DNA of 64,000 nt from Tachypleus tridentatus (taxonomy: Eukaryota; Arthropoda; Merostomata; Xiphosura; Limulidae), in assembly GCF_004210375.1 (NCBI RefSeq), contig NC_134828.1, forward strand, positions 24,110,400-24,174,399, given 5' to 3'. The notes under the pieces were generated by a model, which worked only from the letters and a program-made list of their open reading frames with translations, did not search any database and had not been told where the DNA came from. The position numbers and the translations under genes are program-made. How positions within the stretch are numbered: the first letter of the stretch is position 1; every line of letters begins with the position of its first letter. This document shows positions 1 through 11,109 of the stretch, piece by piece.

Positions 1-24
1 ACTGAGATGTAGATAAGCATTACA

Positions 25-300
25 TTTAGCCGTGGTACTTCAGCTTTGGAAATGTATCATCGTGATGACCCTCTGGTCAATTTGAGGGTCTTATGTCACT
101 ACAGGGATACAGTAGCATCATATTTTTATGGTAGTACTCTAACTTTGAAAATGTGTCATCATGATGATCTCGTGGTCAATTTGAGGTACTTAGTTCACCA
201 CTGGCTTACAGAGAGGCAGAAAATTTGGCGGTAGTACTTTAGCATTGAAAATGTATTATCGTGTCGAGAGGCCGCTCTTGACCAACCTGAGGTAACTTAG
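25..300. repeat. Degenerate ~95-bp tandem repeat, about 3 copies
   Basis: Three diverged copies can be aligned by the recurring words GGTAGTACT, TTGAAAATGT and GGTCAATTTGAGG. Because they are diverged, a short frame stays open across the first two copies by chance; I do not regard it as coding. The array may extend left of the window. Confidence 0.6.
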
Positions 301-409
301 ATCACAATCTGTATAAGCATACAAAAAAGACACGTTGACTGCATTACGACTATAAGACACTTTCCTACTAGGATTTACAAATAGGATCGTCTTTATCAAT
401 TTCTTGTTG

Positions 410-524
410 TTGTTCTGTTCAACGTAAAGTTTTCTTTGTCTATATGTCCTCTGTCTACCGTAAGTAATCGAACCACAATTTTTAGCGTTTTAAGTCAGTA
501 AACTTACCATTGATCCGCCTATCA
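410..524 (-). mobile_element. SINE-V2 fragment (tRNA-Val-like head)
   Basis: The stretch TTTTTAGCGTTTTAAGTC followed by a degenerate box A matches the reverse complement of the V2 head seen in better copies such as 4355-4489. The 3' part is very diverged. This is an old insertion. Confidence 0.5.
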
Positions 525-1017
525 GTTTAAAACAGTGATTGTATCAAACATGGCTTCTTCAATGTTACTTATTATCCACTAATATACGACATCATCTTAC
601 GATGTTGAAAAATTTGTCAAAGTTGTCGTAAACCTAACTGTAAATCCAAAGATTTGTGATGTGTCGACAAAAAACAAGTTATGTTTGTAAAATACGAATT
701 TGCACTTAACCATACTTTCCTATGGTATAATCCTGTTTGTTTGTCTTTTAAAACAACAACAAAAGTTTAATATGCATTGAATTTCCTTGAAGATCTGTTG
801 AAAAGAAAAGAACGGTTTTATTTAAGATATTTATCGAAGCATATAAAACAACAACATGTCATATTATGAAATCATTCTGAAGAAACAAACGAAATATTTT
901 TATAATTCAATTGTTGTTTTTATCATGACATGCGAAACCAACATCTGGAAAGTTCTAAATGAAGTGAAAACATTAACTTTCACATTTTCTTTATATGTAG
1001 TTCAACAAAGACTAGGT
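525..1017. other. No gene or recognisable repeat
   Basis: AT-rich single-copy-looking DNA with frequent stops in all frames. I see nothing to annotate. Confidence 0.5.
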
Positions 1018-1134
1018 GACTTACCGCTAGTACAGCGGTATGTCTCCGGATATACAACGCTGAAATCAGGGGTTCGATTCCCCTCGGTAGGCTCAGCAGA
1101 TAGCCTGATGTGGCTTTGCTCTAAGATAACACAC
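1018..1134 (+). mobile_element. SINE-V1 (tRNA-Val-like head)
   Basis: The head contains a box A-like CTAGTACAGCGG and a box B-like GGTTCGATTCC, with a TAC-type anticodon loop position (degraded to ATATACAA here). The 3' domain carries AGCA-gat-AGC and GCT-t-TGCT, the shared SINE hairpin, followed by a short CA-rich tail. Confidence 0.8.
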
Positions 1135-1859
1135 CCAAACATATTGTTTTCTCGGTAGCCATACTGACCGCAAAAAAAGAAGAAATTTTACTCACTCGGT
1201 GGGTAAATTTTTTGTTGTTTCTTACGATGTTGTACAGTCACTGCTAAGCCTAAATATCTTGATTGCACACAAAACCTAATCGATTGCCATTTATTTATTA
1301 ATAATCGAAATTTCTGAAAAATAATTCTAAGATTTTACTCTTTTTTTTACATATTAAAAAGGTATTCAGTGATGGCTATAAAAACAGTTTCAAAGCACTA
1401 AATATAGTGTTCGTGTTTAAGGAACAAAGTCGCGTAGTAAGTGACAAATGAGTAATGTCACTTTAATCGCTGACATTTCTTTGGATTTCGTAAAGTTCTT
1501 TCTTAACTTTCCCCATATATACTATTATTTATCTTTAAAATAAGATTCTGGGAAAAAGTGTCACATATCACGTGGTGTATTTACAGAAAACCTTTTCAAT
1601 ACTTCAGAGTATTTTGATGGATTGTCTGGAAACATAATTACTTCACTAAGCCTCAAGAGCTTGGTTCTTTTTGAATTTCGCCAGATAGCAGCGACGTCTT
1701 GAAAATCAATCTTAACTCACTATAAAATCTTTACTAAATAGATAAAAGTCTGGTTCAGTGTAGATTTGTCTTCATCCAACTCTACGTATTTTCCTTATGA
1801 ATAGTTTGTGACTTTCAAATTTCTACATATCAAATAGAACACCAGTTCTTTGTTTTTAG
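1135..1859. other. No gene or recognisable repeat
   Basis: AT-rich DNA. The only local structure is a small imperfect hairpin near 1183-1212 (arms around TTTACTCAC / GTGGGTAAA). Nothing coding is supported. Confidence 0.5.
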
Positions 1860-2080
1860 AACGTATTTAGGTAGTGTATTTGAAGTGTTGATACTTTGGT
1901 ATTTAGGCAGTGCAATAAGCATTTTTGATAGTTTGTGATTCATACAGTGCAACCGACACGCTATTATTTCAGGACTTAGGTAGTGTATTTAAAATATTGA
2001 CAGTGTGGAACCTAGTTTGTGTATTTGAACGTGTTGACGCTTTAGCTTCAACACAACGCATTTAACACATTAACATTCTG

Positions 2081-2540
2081 GGATTTAGGTAGTGTATTGT
2101 TCGTCTTGACAGTTCAGGATTTAGGTAGTGTATTGTACGTCTTGACAGTTCAGGATTTAGGTAGTGTATTGTACGTCTTGACAGCTCAGGATTTAGGTAG
2201 TGTATTGTACGTCTTGACAGCTCAGGATTTAGGTAGTGTATTGTACGTCTTGACAGCTCAGGATTTAGGTAGTGTATTGTACGTCTTGACAGTTCAGGAT
2301 TTAGGTAGTGTATTGTACGTCTTGACAGTTCAGGATTTAGGTAGTGTATTGTACGTCTTGACAGTTCAGGATTTAGGTAGTGTATTGTACGTCTTGACAG
2401 TTCAGGATTTAGGTAGTGTATTGTACGTCTTGACAGTTCAGGATTTAGGTAGTGTATTGTACGTCTTGACAGTTCAGGATTTAGGTAGTATTGTACGTCT
2501 TGACAGTTCAGGATTTAGGTAGTATTGTACGTCTTAACAG
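2081..2540. repeat. 36-bp minisatellite, ~12-13 units
   Basis: The unit begins GGATTTAGGTAGTGTATTG and continues with GTACGTCTTGACAGTTCA. Copies are near identical except the last two, which are 2 bp shorter. Diverged relatives run from about 1860 to 2770, so the homogeneous core sits inside an older array. Because 36 is a multiple of three, one frame stays open for 141 codons as a 12-residue repeat; I treat that frame as a by-product. Confidence 0.95.
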
Positions 2541-2784
2541 AATGGACATTAGGTAGTTTATTTAAGCATTGACAGTTTATACTTAGATAGTGTATCGATC
2601 ACGTTGGCAGTGTAGATTTAGGTATTGTTTTGAGGATCTTAACAATTCATGATTTAGGTGATGTATTCGTGTTGCCATTTTAAGTTATAGGCATGTCGTG
2701 TTGTGTTACAGTTAGACATGTAGTTAACGTATTGAACATCTTGTCACTTTGGGATTTACGAAAACAATATTCGCATTTTAAAAT

Positions 2785-2940
2785 CCTGTAACTGTTCATT
2801 CTTTAGTTGTAAATTTCATTAACATATTATAACAACATACTTTAAACGTAGATTTAACCAACATATTATAAGAACATTCTTTAGTTGTAGACATAACCAA
2901 TACATATAACAACGTACTTTAGTTGTAGATTTTATCCACT
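2785..2940. repeat. Degenerate ~40-bp tandem repeat, ~4 copies
   Basis: Recurring words are CTTTAGTTGTAGA and AACATATTATAACAAC. Copies are diverged and uneven in length. Confidence 0.6.
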
Positions 2941-3747
2941 GCAGATCTGTAGGTGGCGTTCAATTATCGTATTTTCAGAATACAAAACTATCGAACCGCA
3001 ACGCCCGTCACTTAATATATACATATTTTTTCAATTAGATTATTAAATAATTAGCTTGTCTGGGCAGCAGTAGTTGCCCACAGAGTATTAGTTAATGTAT
3101 GAGGTAAATAAATTATAACGCTGGTTTTGTTTACACCTGAAGTGAACTTCGGTCCAAGTTTCAGAATTAAAATAACCTTCAGAAAATTCATGATGACGAG
3201 AAGCCTACTTGAAATGGAAACGTATTCATCAGACAGCTTTAAAACCCATACCAGCCGTCTTATGAATACAACCTTCAGAAAATCAGCATGTGAATTTCAT
3301 ATTGTAATAATTTAAAACTCCTGGGAGAGCTTTTGAAAGGTGGCTTAACTAATGCGCGCTAATAGGCTTAAGATCACGGTATGAGTGTGTACGCTAATCC
3401 AACGGCTTTATTTACTAATTTTTTATAACCACTTTTAATACGTCATTGAAAGAAAAACTTAATATTAACAAAATTAAATAAAAGATAACCGACCAACAAA
3501 CTCTTTATGATAAAAATCAGTTCGATATGGAAAATTCACGATTTAGTCAATAATATATTGACTAAAGTTTCTGAGTAAAGCATATTCTATAGGGTTCAAG
3601 TTGTTTTCAAAATTATGAAAAACATTGTTGTTGTTAAGCCACGTACATAACGCAACGTGAAAAACTTCTTTTGACCAAAAACAATATGAACCTTTAGATT
3701 AAACAAGAGGGAATCCTCAATAGCCATGGCATTTGAAATTCTTTAAT
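2941..3747. other. No gene seen
   Basis: AT-rich DNA with a perfect 6-bp hairpin TGGGCA/TGCCCA near 3060-3080. A short open frame at 3127-3315 has no recognisable domain and shows internal similarity (ACCTTCAGAAAATCA-type words twice), so I do not call it. Confidence 0.5.
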
Positions 3748-3842
3748 ATTTTATTTGCTTGTTTGCAGTTAAGCACAAAGCTACACAATGGACTGTCTGT
3801 GCTATGCACACCACTGTTATCGAAACCCTATTTAAGCAGCAT
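3748..3842 (-). mobile_element. SINE-V2 fragment
   Basis: Begins with the reverse of the V2 tail (TTGCTTGTTTGCAGTTAAGC), then AAGCTACACAATGG and the hairpin region. The tRNA head is truncated after ATCGAAACCC. Confidence 0.7.
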
Positions 3843-3978
3843 TAGATTAAATTAATCTATGAGACCTTTCCCCCATTATATTAGCTCCATTTTTGAATGC
3901 TAACAACACTCATCAGGATCTCTACCAGCCTACCTTCAAACTGAAATATGTTAGGCAGAATTGAAGTAATTACATTGT

Positions 3979-4246
3979 GTGTTTGTTTTTGAATTTCGCG
4001 CAAAGCTACACGAGGGCTATCTGCGCTAGCCGTCCATAATATAGCAGTGTAGAGGGAAGGCAGCTAGTCATCACCATTCACTGCCAACTCTTGGGATACT
4101 CTTTACCAACGAATAGTGGGATTGACCGTCACATTATAACACCCCCACGGCTGAAAGGGCGAGCATGTTTGGCGCGACGGGGATGCGAACCCGCGACCCT
4201 CAGATTACGAGTCGCACGCCTTAACACGCTTGGCCATGCCGGGCCT
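3979..4246 (-). mobile_element. SINE-T, near full length
   Basis: Read on the minus strand it has GGCCCGGCATGGCCAAGCG (box A region), a TCGTAA anticodon loop, GGTTCGCATCC (box B), the central domain and a CAAA-rich tail. The head resembles metazoan tRNA-Thr(CGT). The flanks show only a weak possible target duplication. Confidence 0.9.
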
Positions 4247-4354
4247 AAGTAAATTATTCTATGAGACCTTAGGCGTGGTCGTATACATCAATCGAAAAGG
4301 TTTGATCTCCTAAATCTAAAACTGTAATTAGATCTCAGATCGGTCAAGAGATTA

Positions 4355-4489
4355 CGATGTTGTTGTTGTTTGTTTGAATTAAGCACAAAGCCACACAATG
4401 GGCTATCTGTGCTCTACCCACCACGAATATTGAAACCCGAATTTTAGCGTTGTAAGTCCGCAGACATTCCGCTGAACCACTGGGGGGGG
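4355..4489 (-). mobile_element. SINE-V2 with exact 10-bp target duplication
   Basis: The element is flanked by perfect direct repeats CAAGAGATTA at 4345-4354 and 4490-4499, which fixes its ends and shows it arrived by retrotransposition. The 3' hairpin arms AGCACA/TGTGCT are intact, making this the best V2 reference copy in the window. Confidence 0.9.
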
Positions 4490-4507
4490 CAAGAGATTAG
4501 GAATTTT

Positions 4508-4632
4508 GATTGTTTGAGAGTAAGCAAAAAGATTTACAATTAGCTATCTGTGCTTTGCCCACCACGGGTACCGATACCACATTTCTAGTGTTTTAAGTCT
4601 ACAGGCATATCGTTGTGACACTGGGATGCGAG
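4508..4632 (-). mobile_element. SINE-V2, diverged
   Basis: Lies next to the previous V2 copy in the same orientation. GCTATCTGTGCTTTGCCCAC and ACCACGGGTACCGAT are clear; box A and the tail are decayed. Confidence 0.75.
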
Positions 4633-4804
4633 ATAACGGATCTGAGTTTTTTTCAAGCACAAACTTTTAACTCATAGCTCCGTTCTCTCGCATTTCAGTG
4701 GCACACATTAGTGGTGTATAGTAATTAACGTATTAATTAATTTTATATGGCTCAGATCGTGTTCTAATTTATTAAAACAACTTTAATCACTAGGCCACGC
4801 CTAT

Positions 4805-4816
4805 CACGTGACGTCA
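4805..4816. promoter_or_regulatory. Overlapping E-box and full CRE motif
   Basis: CACGTG at 4805-4810 overlaps the palindromic cAMP-response element TGACGTCA at 4809-4816. This is a motif match only. It is one of five full CREs in the window. The surrounding 4633-5035 is otherwise featureless. Confidence 0.35.
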
Positions 4817-5044
4817 AGAACTTCTTCTGGCAACAAACCTCTAAATAAGAAACACATAAAAGCCACAAAACTATTAGTATTGTGAATGGTGTAAAACCAT
4901 CAAAATTTGTTTTAATCTCTTAAAGGTCACAGGGTACAGAATAATGTATTCTGTCCCGTTTTGTGTTGATTTACAATAAATAAACTACTGAATTTGAAAT
5001 TCGCGTCTTTTAACGCTTTTTTCTCGTACATGTAAAATCACTGA

Positions 5045-5325
5045 CGATTTGTTTGTTTGATTTTGAATCTCGTGCAAAGCTACACGAGAGCTATCTGCGC
5101 TAGCCGCCCTTAATTTAGCAGTGCAAGACTACAGCGTAGGCAACTAGTCATCACCACTAACTCTTCACTATCAACATCATCACTATCAACGAATAGTGAG
5201 ATTGATCGTACTTTATAACGCCCCCACAGCTGAAAGGGCGAGCATGTTTTGATGTGACGGGGACAGAAACCCGCGAATCTCAGATTAAGAATTGAACGCC
5301 CTGACCACCTGGCCATGCTCGGCCT
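5045..5325 (-). mobile_element. SINE-T with 9-bp target duplication
   Basis: Flanked by AATCACTGA at 5036-5044 and 5326-5334. The head retains box B-like GGTTTCTGTCCC in decayed form. A small open frame on the minus strand inside this copy is only SINE sequence. Confidence 0.9.
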
Positions 5326-5525
5326 AATCACTGATGAGGACCAAACTAATTATCTACCATGATTACAGAGTTTCTAATAAAATTCAAGTCACGTGATATA
5401 TTTAAACTATAATGCCATAAATAATGCAGTTAATCCCACAAACTGCTTTCAGGATACACTATTTAACTCAGGCAAAAAATAACTGATTTAATCAAATTTC
5501 TTTGGTCACTTCTTTATAATGAATA

Positions 5526-5699
5526 CAGTAGAACCCCTCCAAGCAGCCACCCCTCATATTCGGTCACCCCTTGAAAGCGATCATTCAATCACAGTCCCTT
5601 TTTTTGTTTACATAATCCCTAATTATGTACAGTGGAACCCCTTTAATCAGGCCAGTTTGTCTCAGTCCCGAAGGTGGCTGCTTTAGAGGGATTCCATTG
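5526..5699. mobile_element. Pogo/Tigger-like MITE, 174 bp
   Basis: The ends are inverted repeats of about 27 bp: CAGTAGAACCCCTCCAAGCA on the left and, read inward from the right, CAATGGAATCCCTCTAAAGC, both continuing into GCAGCCACC. TA dinucleotides flank both ends (5524-5525, 5700-5701). The CAGTxGAACC start is typical of pogo/Tigger transposons. There is no room for a transposase, so it is non-autonomous. Confidence 0.75.
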
Positions 5700-5814
5700 T
5701 ATTTTAACAGGCAGAGATATAAAAAAAATAAATTAATGTAATGCACTATATTGAAGGCCCCGGTACTGAAATGTAAACAACACTTGTAGATATTTTAAGG
5801 AGATTAAACCCCAG

Positions 5815-5925
5815 TTGCCCCCTAGTGCTTGAGCGGCAAGTCTACAACGTTGTTTAAAGTCGAGTTTTGATACCCGTGATGTGCAAATCACATTGTATAG
5901 CTTTGTGCCTTACCGAACATAAAAT
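5815..5925 (+). mobile_element. SINE-V2, diverged
   Basis: CCCCCTAGTGCTTGAGCGG corresponds to the box A region and TTTTGATACCCGTG to box B. The 3' hairpin region is decayed. Confidence 0.65.
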
Positions 5926-5944
5926 AAGTCTGAACTCTTACAGT

Positions 5945-6216
5945 CTGTTTGTTTTTGAATTTCGCGCAAAACTACATGAGGGTTATATGCACTAGCCGTC
6001 CCTAATTTAGCAGTGTAAGACTAGAGGGAAGGCAGCTAGTCATCACCACCGACAGCCAACTCCTGGACTACTATATTACCAGCGAATAGTGGGATTGATC
6101 GTAACATTATAACGTACTCACGGTTGAAAGGGCGAGCATGTTTGGTGCGACGAGGATTCGAACCCGCGACCTTCAGATTACGAGTCGAACGCCTTATCCA
6201 CCTGGCCATGCCGAGC
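5945..6216 (-). mobile_element. SINE-T, near full length
   Basis: Tail, central domain, box B (GGATTCGAACCC on this strand) and box A are all present. No clear target duplication. Confidence 0.9.
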
Positions 6217-6446
6217 TAACATTTTATGGTTCCCCAGGTAAGGCACGTGAATAGATATTTAAAGAGTTTAAAAGAGATCTCACCAGGTGACAGTGGTGTA
6301 TATTCAGCACAATTAAAATAATAAACTTTCAACATCTTGAAAATTACTTCTTCATTGCTTCTGTAGACATATTTGTATTGAATATATCGTGATTATGTTT
6401 GTGTTTGGTAAACCAATTATTGAGTCATTTTTAATGTTTATATTAG

Positions 6447-6585
6447 AACCTTACTGAATTAAAATTAGAAAACTAATGAACTATCACAGTTAATATCTTA
6501 CTGAATTAAACTTGTAAAACTATGAACTACTGACAGTTAATATCCAACTGAATTAAACTTAGAAAACTAGCCAACTGCCAATAAT
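6447..6585. repeat. ~56-bp tandem repeat, ~2.5 copies
   Basis: Recurring words CTGAATTAAACTTAGAAAAC and CAGTTAATATC. Moderately diverged. Confidence 0.7.
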
Positions 6586-6589
6586 GTAC

Positions 6590-6712
6590 TTTGTTTATTT
6601 GTACAGTAAGCGCAAAGCGCTATCAGCGATATGTTTACTGCAGGGATAGTACCCCGAAAATTAGCGTTTTAAATCTCCAAGCTTTCCTCTGAGCAACAGA
6701 GGTGGACTAGTG
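6590..6712 (-). mobile_element. SINE-V2, strongly diverged
   Basis: TTAGCGTTTTAAATCTCCA, the decayed box A region and a TTTGTTTATTTGTACAGTAAGC start identify the family, but the hairpin stem no longer pairs. Confidence 0.5.
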
Positions 6713-7739
6713 TATACTCGTCAGTGTTGGTCATTACTTTTTAACCACAAAGAAATAAGTAATTTCCAGGGTGGGCTGACCTGGTTTAGGGAAAAACGAA
6801 CAAATACAGTTTATGAGTAGGAATTTAAATATTGTAGTCAACCAATCAATGGTTGAGGAATTTTTATGAAACCATTTTAACTCATTTGACTATAACCAGA
6901 ACAAATCTATAACACATCCAACAGTATTCGAGAGTTCTACCTATAATAAATCTACCTTCCTATATCCTTGTGACAGTTGTGGATACAGCACTACGTCAAA
7001 GGTTATAGCCGACACATACATTGGTTAAGATATCCAGGACAAAGGCTAAACAAATTTCAGGTAGTCGTAACAGCTGTTAATGCTGATTAGTAACAACTAC
7101 CAACATTAATCGGTGGAGAAAACCCTGTTCTAGTCAATTATTATTTTCAATCAATGAATGACATTAAAACTCAAAAACACTGCGAGAGTGTGTCGACATT
7201 CTGTTGCTCCTTGTGGTTTATTTTAATAACACACATGCAAGACATTGCGCATTAAGTTCCTCCGGCTTTCGTAACAGACAAGGAATGTTCGTTTCCTCGC
7301 GACGCAAATTTCACCTGCGGGTATGAAAATTCTTTACCTTGAATGAATTTTCCAGTTTACCGAAACGTTCACGGTCAGCACTGAAGTTGGTTCTACCTGA
7401 ACATTACTGCAATGCGTCATGCTTCAGGCGGCGTGCCATCTGGTTCCAGTGAGTTCAAAGCGATAAACTTTACGAGAAAAAAATAACAAAAGAGGATTTT
7501 CAGCGAAGAATCAGGGTTTTATTACGATTTTCTTCAATCGCTTTGAAAATGTATTGACAAAGTCTCCACTTTAATTCAAATATATTTAGACGAACTTTAA
7601 TTCTAGTACCGTAAGATCGTATCTATAGGCCTAAATTCTTCTAACTGCTAGCTATAATGTTATTTTAAAACTCCAAGTTGTGAGTGCTTAGATTATCTTT
7701 CAACGCTTATTTGAGTGTAACCAATTTAAGCCTCGAATT
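6713..7739. other. No gene or known repeat; 7180-7450 slightly GC-richer
   Basis: No recognisable element. The 7180-7450 stretch has more CpG than its surroundings and lacks repeat signatures, but no open frame supports an exon. Confidence 0.4.
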
Positions 7740-8016
7740 ATTTGTTTGTTTTGAGTTTCGCACAAAGCTACACGAGGCTTATTTGCGCCAGCCGTCTCTA
7801 ATTTAGCAGTGTGAAACGAGAGGGAAGGCATCTAGTCATCACCACCCACCGCCAACTCTTGGGATACTTTTTTTTATCAACGAATAGTGGGATTGACCGT
7901 AACTTTCTAACGCTCCCACGGCTGAAAGGGCGAGCATGTTTGGTACAACGGGGGTTGGAACCCGCGACCCTCAGATTACGAGTCGAGCTCGGTAATCACC
8001 CGGCCATGCCAGGTCC
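7740..8016 (-). mobile_element. SINE-T, near full length
   Basis: All modules present. The hairpin stem reads GCGCA/TGTGC, paired through a G-U wobble. An open frame at 7811-8050 is only this SINE read backwards. Confidence 0.9.
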
Positions 8017-8156
8017 ACCTCAAATGAATAATCTCATTATGTACTGTTAACCACTAATGGGGTACACACACAGTCCATTCCAATTTTGTATTTTTGCCCT
8101 TCACATTATTCGACATAAAGAACTGACCAAACTTTATGTGAAATCACTCATCTTCT

Positions 8157-8226
8157 GGGGCCTGGCATGGCCTAGCGCGTAAGGCGTGTGACTCGTAATC
8201 CGAGGGTCGCGGGTTTTAAACCAACC
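8157..8226 (+). mobile_element. SINE-T head-only fragment
   Basis: GGGGCCTGGCATGGCCTAGC to TCGCGGGTTTTAAACC covers only the tRNA-like part. It stops before the central domain. It could be a truncated SINE or a tRNA pseudogene; box B is damaged (GGTTTTAAACC). Confidence 0.7.
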
Positions 8227-9059
8227 AAACCACTCATCTTCTGTGTAAGATACAGAGCGAACTTATACAACACTGAGTGGAATAAATTACATTGTTGGCG
8301 GATACTTACGTTTACATTTGTAATATTGCAATAAATAGTTATATACAGTTCTGTTTTTAAACAGATTCGATAAAACGTTTTAAGAAGACAAATATAGATC
8401 CTCATCAGTAGCTTTTTGGGAAAGGTAAGTTAGTTAAAAAATTTCCGGTTGCTGTTAATCTGGGTGTCATTCGTTGTAACATTTAACTAGATGCTGGCTT
8501 CGTGTATCTGGCTACATAATGGGTTTATCATCTTGTTAGTAAAGTTTACGATTTGTGTTTCAACCATAAAAAATCACTGGGCTAAGAAAACTGGAAACAA
8601 GCGAAACCATCTAGAATATTAACCTAGATTCAAGCACGAGACACACGTGCCACTCTGATGGACTCTAAAGTAGGCGTAATCGTACAATACCAACTACAAG
8701 ACGCGGCTTATAAACATTTCGATAATAAGACACGTAGCTACTAACGCTCGTGGAAGGAGAGAGTTACTACGAATTTTGTTGTTTAAAACACGGCAGGTTA
8801 TTTGAAAACCCAATGTTGCTTCGATCCATGACAAACAAGGTTTAGGTTTCCATGAGAATAAAGAGAATTATCTTTACTCGTTTCAAAAATAGTGCCATTG
8901 GTCGACAGAATAACTTTCTAATGCTAACCCTAATATTGATCGGTTGTACCTACAAATACGTACTTTTATGTTAGAAGGCATCCGTAAAGCCAACACGAAA
9001 TACATACAAACGAGACCAAAGTATTACGTTATTTTAAGAGAGAAAAAATAATATTGTAT
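8227..9059. other. No gene or known repeat
   Basis: AT-rich DNA. A minus-strand open frame at 8172-8405 runs from the SINE fragment into unremarkable sequence and has no domain. Confidence 0.5.
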
Positions 9060-9165
9060 ATGTTAATTGCAAAGCTGTACGATGGGCTAAATGTGCTGCG
9101 TCACCGTAAGAATCGAACCTCTACCTTTAGTGTGATAAGCCATCGAACTATACCGTTATTTGGTA
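9060..9165 (-). mobile_element. SINE-V2, diverged
   Basis: GCAAAGCTGTACGATGGGCT and AGAATCGAACCTCTA match the tail-side and box B parts of V2. Old copy. Confidence 0.55.
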
Positions 9166-9390
9166 TCGTGCTAGGCCTACCACGAATATTCTAAACCATA
9201 TTTTTAGAGTTAGAAGCCTATAAAGTTAACACTAAAAACTCAGAGGCTCTGATTATAAGAGATGCCCCCCCAAAAAAGAAATGCTTAGCAGCATTAAGCC
9301 TCCAAAAATAATTCTCAACAGACAAGTTACTTTCAAAATTCTCAAAGTTAAATATTTTCTAAACGTAAATAATAAAACGAAACTTATGTG

Positions 9391-10226
9391 AAGTTCATTA
9401 AAGTATACCGTGCCACCATTTGTATTCTCATCCAAAGTTCATTAAAGTATACTGTGTAACTATTTGTATTCTCATCCGAAGTTCATTAAAGTATACTGTG
9501 TCACTATTTGTATTCTCATCCGAAGTTCATTAAAGTATACTGTGTCACTATTTGTATTCTCATCCGAAGTTCATTAAAGTATACTGTGTCACTATTTGTA
9601 TTCTCATCCGAAGTTCATTAAAGTATACTGTGTCACTATTTGTATTCTCATCCGAAGTTCATTAAAGTATACTGTGCCACCATTTGTATTCTCATCCAAA
9701 GTTCATTAAACTATACTGTGCCACCATTTGTATTCTCATCCAAAGTTCATTAAACTATACTGTGCCACCATTTGTATTCTCATCCAAAGTTCATTAAAGT
9801 ATACTGTGTCACTATTTGTATTCTCATCCAAAGTTCATTAAAGTATACTGTGCCACCATTTGTATTCTCATCCAAAGTTCATTAAAGTATACTGTGCCAC
9901 CATTTGTATTCTCATCCAAAGTTCATTAAAGTATACTGTGTCACAATTTGTATTCTCATCCGAAGTTCATTAAAGTATACTGTGCCACCATTTGTATTCT
10001 CATCCAAAGTTCATTAAAGTATACTGTGCCACCATTTGTATTCTCATCCACAGTTCATTAAAGTATACTGTGCCACCATTTGTATTCTCATCCAAAGTTC
10101 ATTAAAGTATACTGTGCCACCATTTGTATTCTCATCCGAAGTTCATTAAAGTATACTGTGCCACCATTTGTATTCTCATCCAAAGTTCATTAAAGTATAC
10201 TGAACCACCATTTGTATTCTCATCCC
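9391..10226. repeat. 44-bp minisatellite, 19 units
   Basis: Unit AAGTTCATTAAAGTATACTG then TG(T/C)CAC(T/C)ATTTGTATTCTCATCC(A/G). Length 836 bp equals 19 units of 44. Two main sub-types (GTCACTATT and GCCACCATT) occur in runs: GTCACTATT near 9450-9660, GCCACCATT mostly later. That suggests block expansion. Confidence 0.95.
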
Positions 10227-10497
10227 TGCAAAGTTTCACATTTTGTTACCGTTTGAGTTTCCAATCATGAATCTTTATAATGAGACTTTACATTTAAAAT
10301 CCACATAATCTACTACAAACTAAGAAAATAAAAAAAAAGACGCTGACATTATGTGCGTAAATTATATTTTGAAAGAAAATTAGAATATTCTTAATTTCGT
10401 GAGTATTCAACCCCTTTGCAACAGCAACCCTAAACGAATTCAGGCGCAAAGTGTTAGTTTGAAAGGTCAAGTAGTGTAGTAGTAGCTGTGTGTTGTT

Positions 10498-10752
10498 TGT
10501 TTTTTTATTTTTGAATTTCGTACAAAGCTACTTGAGGGCTATGTGTGCTAGCCGTCCCTAATTTAGTTGTGTAAGACTGGAGGGAAGGCAGTTAGTCATC
10601 GCCACCCCCACCGCCAACTCTTGGACTACTCTTTTACCAACGACAAGTTGGATTGACCATCCCATTATAACGCCCTCAGGGTTGAAAGGGCGAGCATGTT
10701 TGGCGCGACAGGGATGCGAACCCGCGACCTTTAGATTGGCCATGTCCGGCCT
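10498..10752 (-). mobile_element. SINE-T with head deletion and 11-bp target duplication
   Basis: Flanked by TGTGTGTTGTT at 10487-10497 and 10753-10763. On the minus strand the head runs from GGCCGGACATGGCC straight to the anticodon 3' side, so the D-loop and part of the anticodon arm are missing although box B remains. Confidence 0.9.
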
Positions 10753-11100
10753 TGTGTGTTGTTACGAAAGATTAACTTGACTTTAGATTAATTACATCTA
10801 CTGACTTAGAAGGCTGCAAGTTTATGCAATCAAGAAGTTTTAATGTATATAAATCTTTTTTGCAGGTTTTGCTGAGATTCAATATCCTTCACACACAACG
10901 GTGTTAAGTTTGATCGTTAGAGTTCGTTAAAAAATCACAAACTGAAAATTAAAACTAACCAATTAGGGATATTTAAGTACTTAACTCTTATTTCTGTATA
11001 TTCGTACTGTTAATTTAGTACAGTTTGATATCGTATTATCCGTATGGTGACGTATTTGGTCGAACGTTGCTAGTTCAAATTCAATTTTTTGCAGTTAGAA
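10753..11100. other. No gene or known repeat
   Basis: AT-rich upstream DNA before the receptor exon. No TATA box at a convincing distance from the candidate initiator was seen. Confidence 0.4.
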
Positions 11101-11109
11101 ACGAGCTCC

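Noticed and set aside
1018-1134. Functional tRNA-Val gene
   Set aside because: Continues into the SINE 3' hairpin and tail, and the cloverleaf is imperfect.
2097-2522. 141-codon frame with a 12-residue repeat
   Set aside because: It is the 36-bp minisatellite in a frame without stops; no start context, splice sites or non-repeat domain.
8157-8226. Functional tRNA-Thr gene
   Set aside because: Box B is mutated, the acceptor stem does not close, and the sequence matches the SINE-T head seen at 19 other places.
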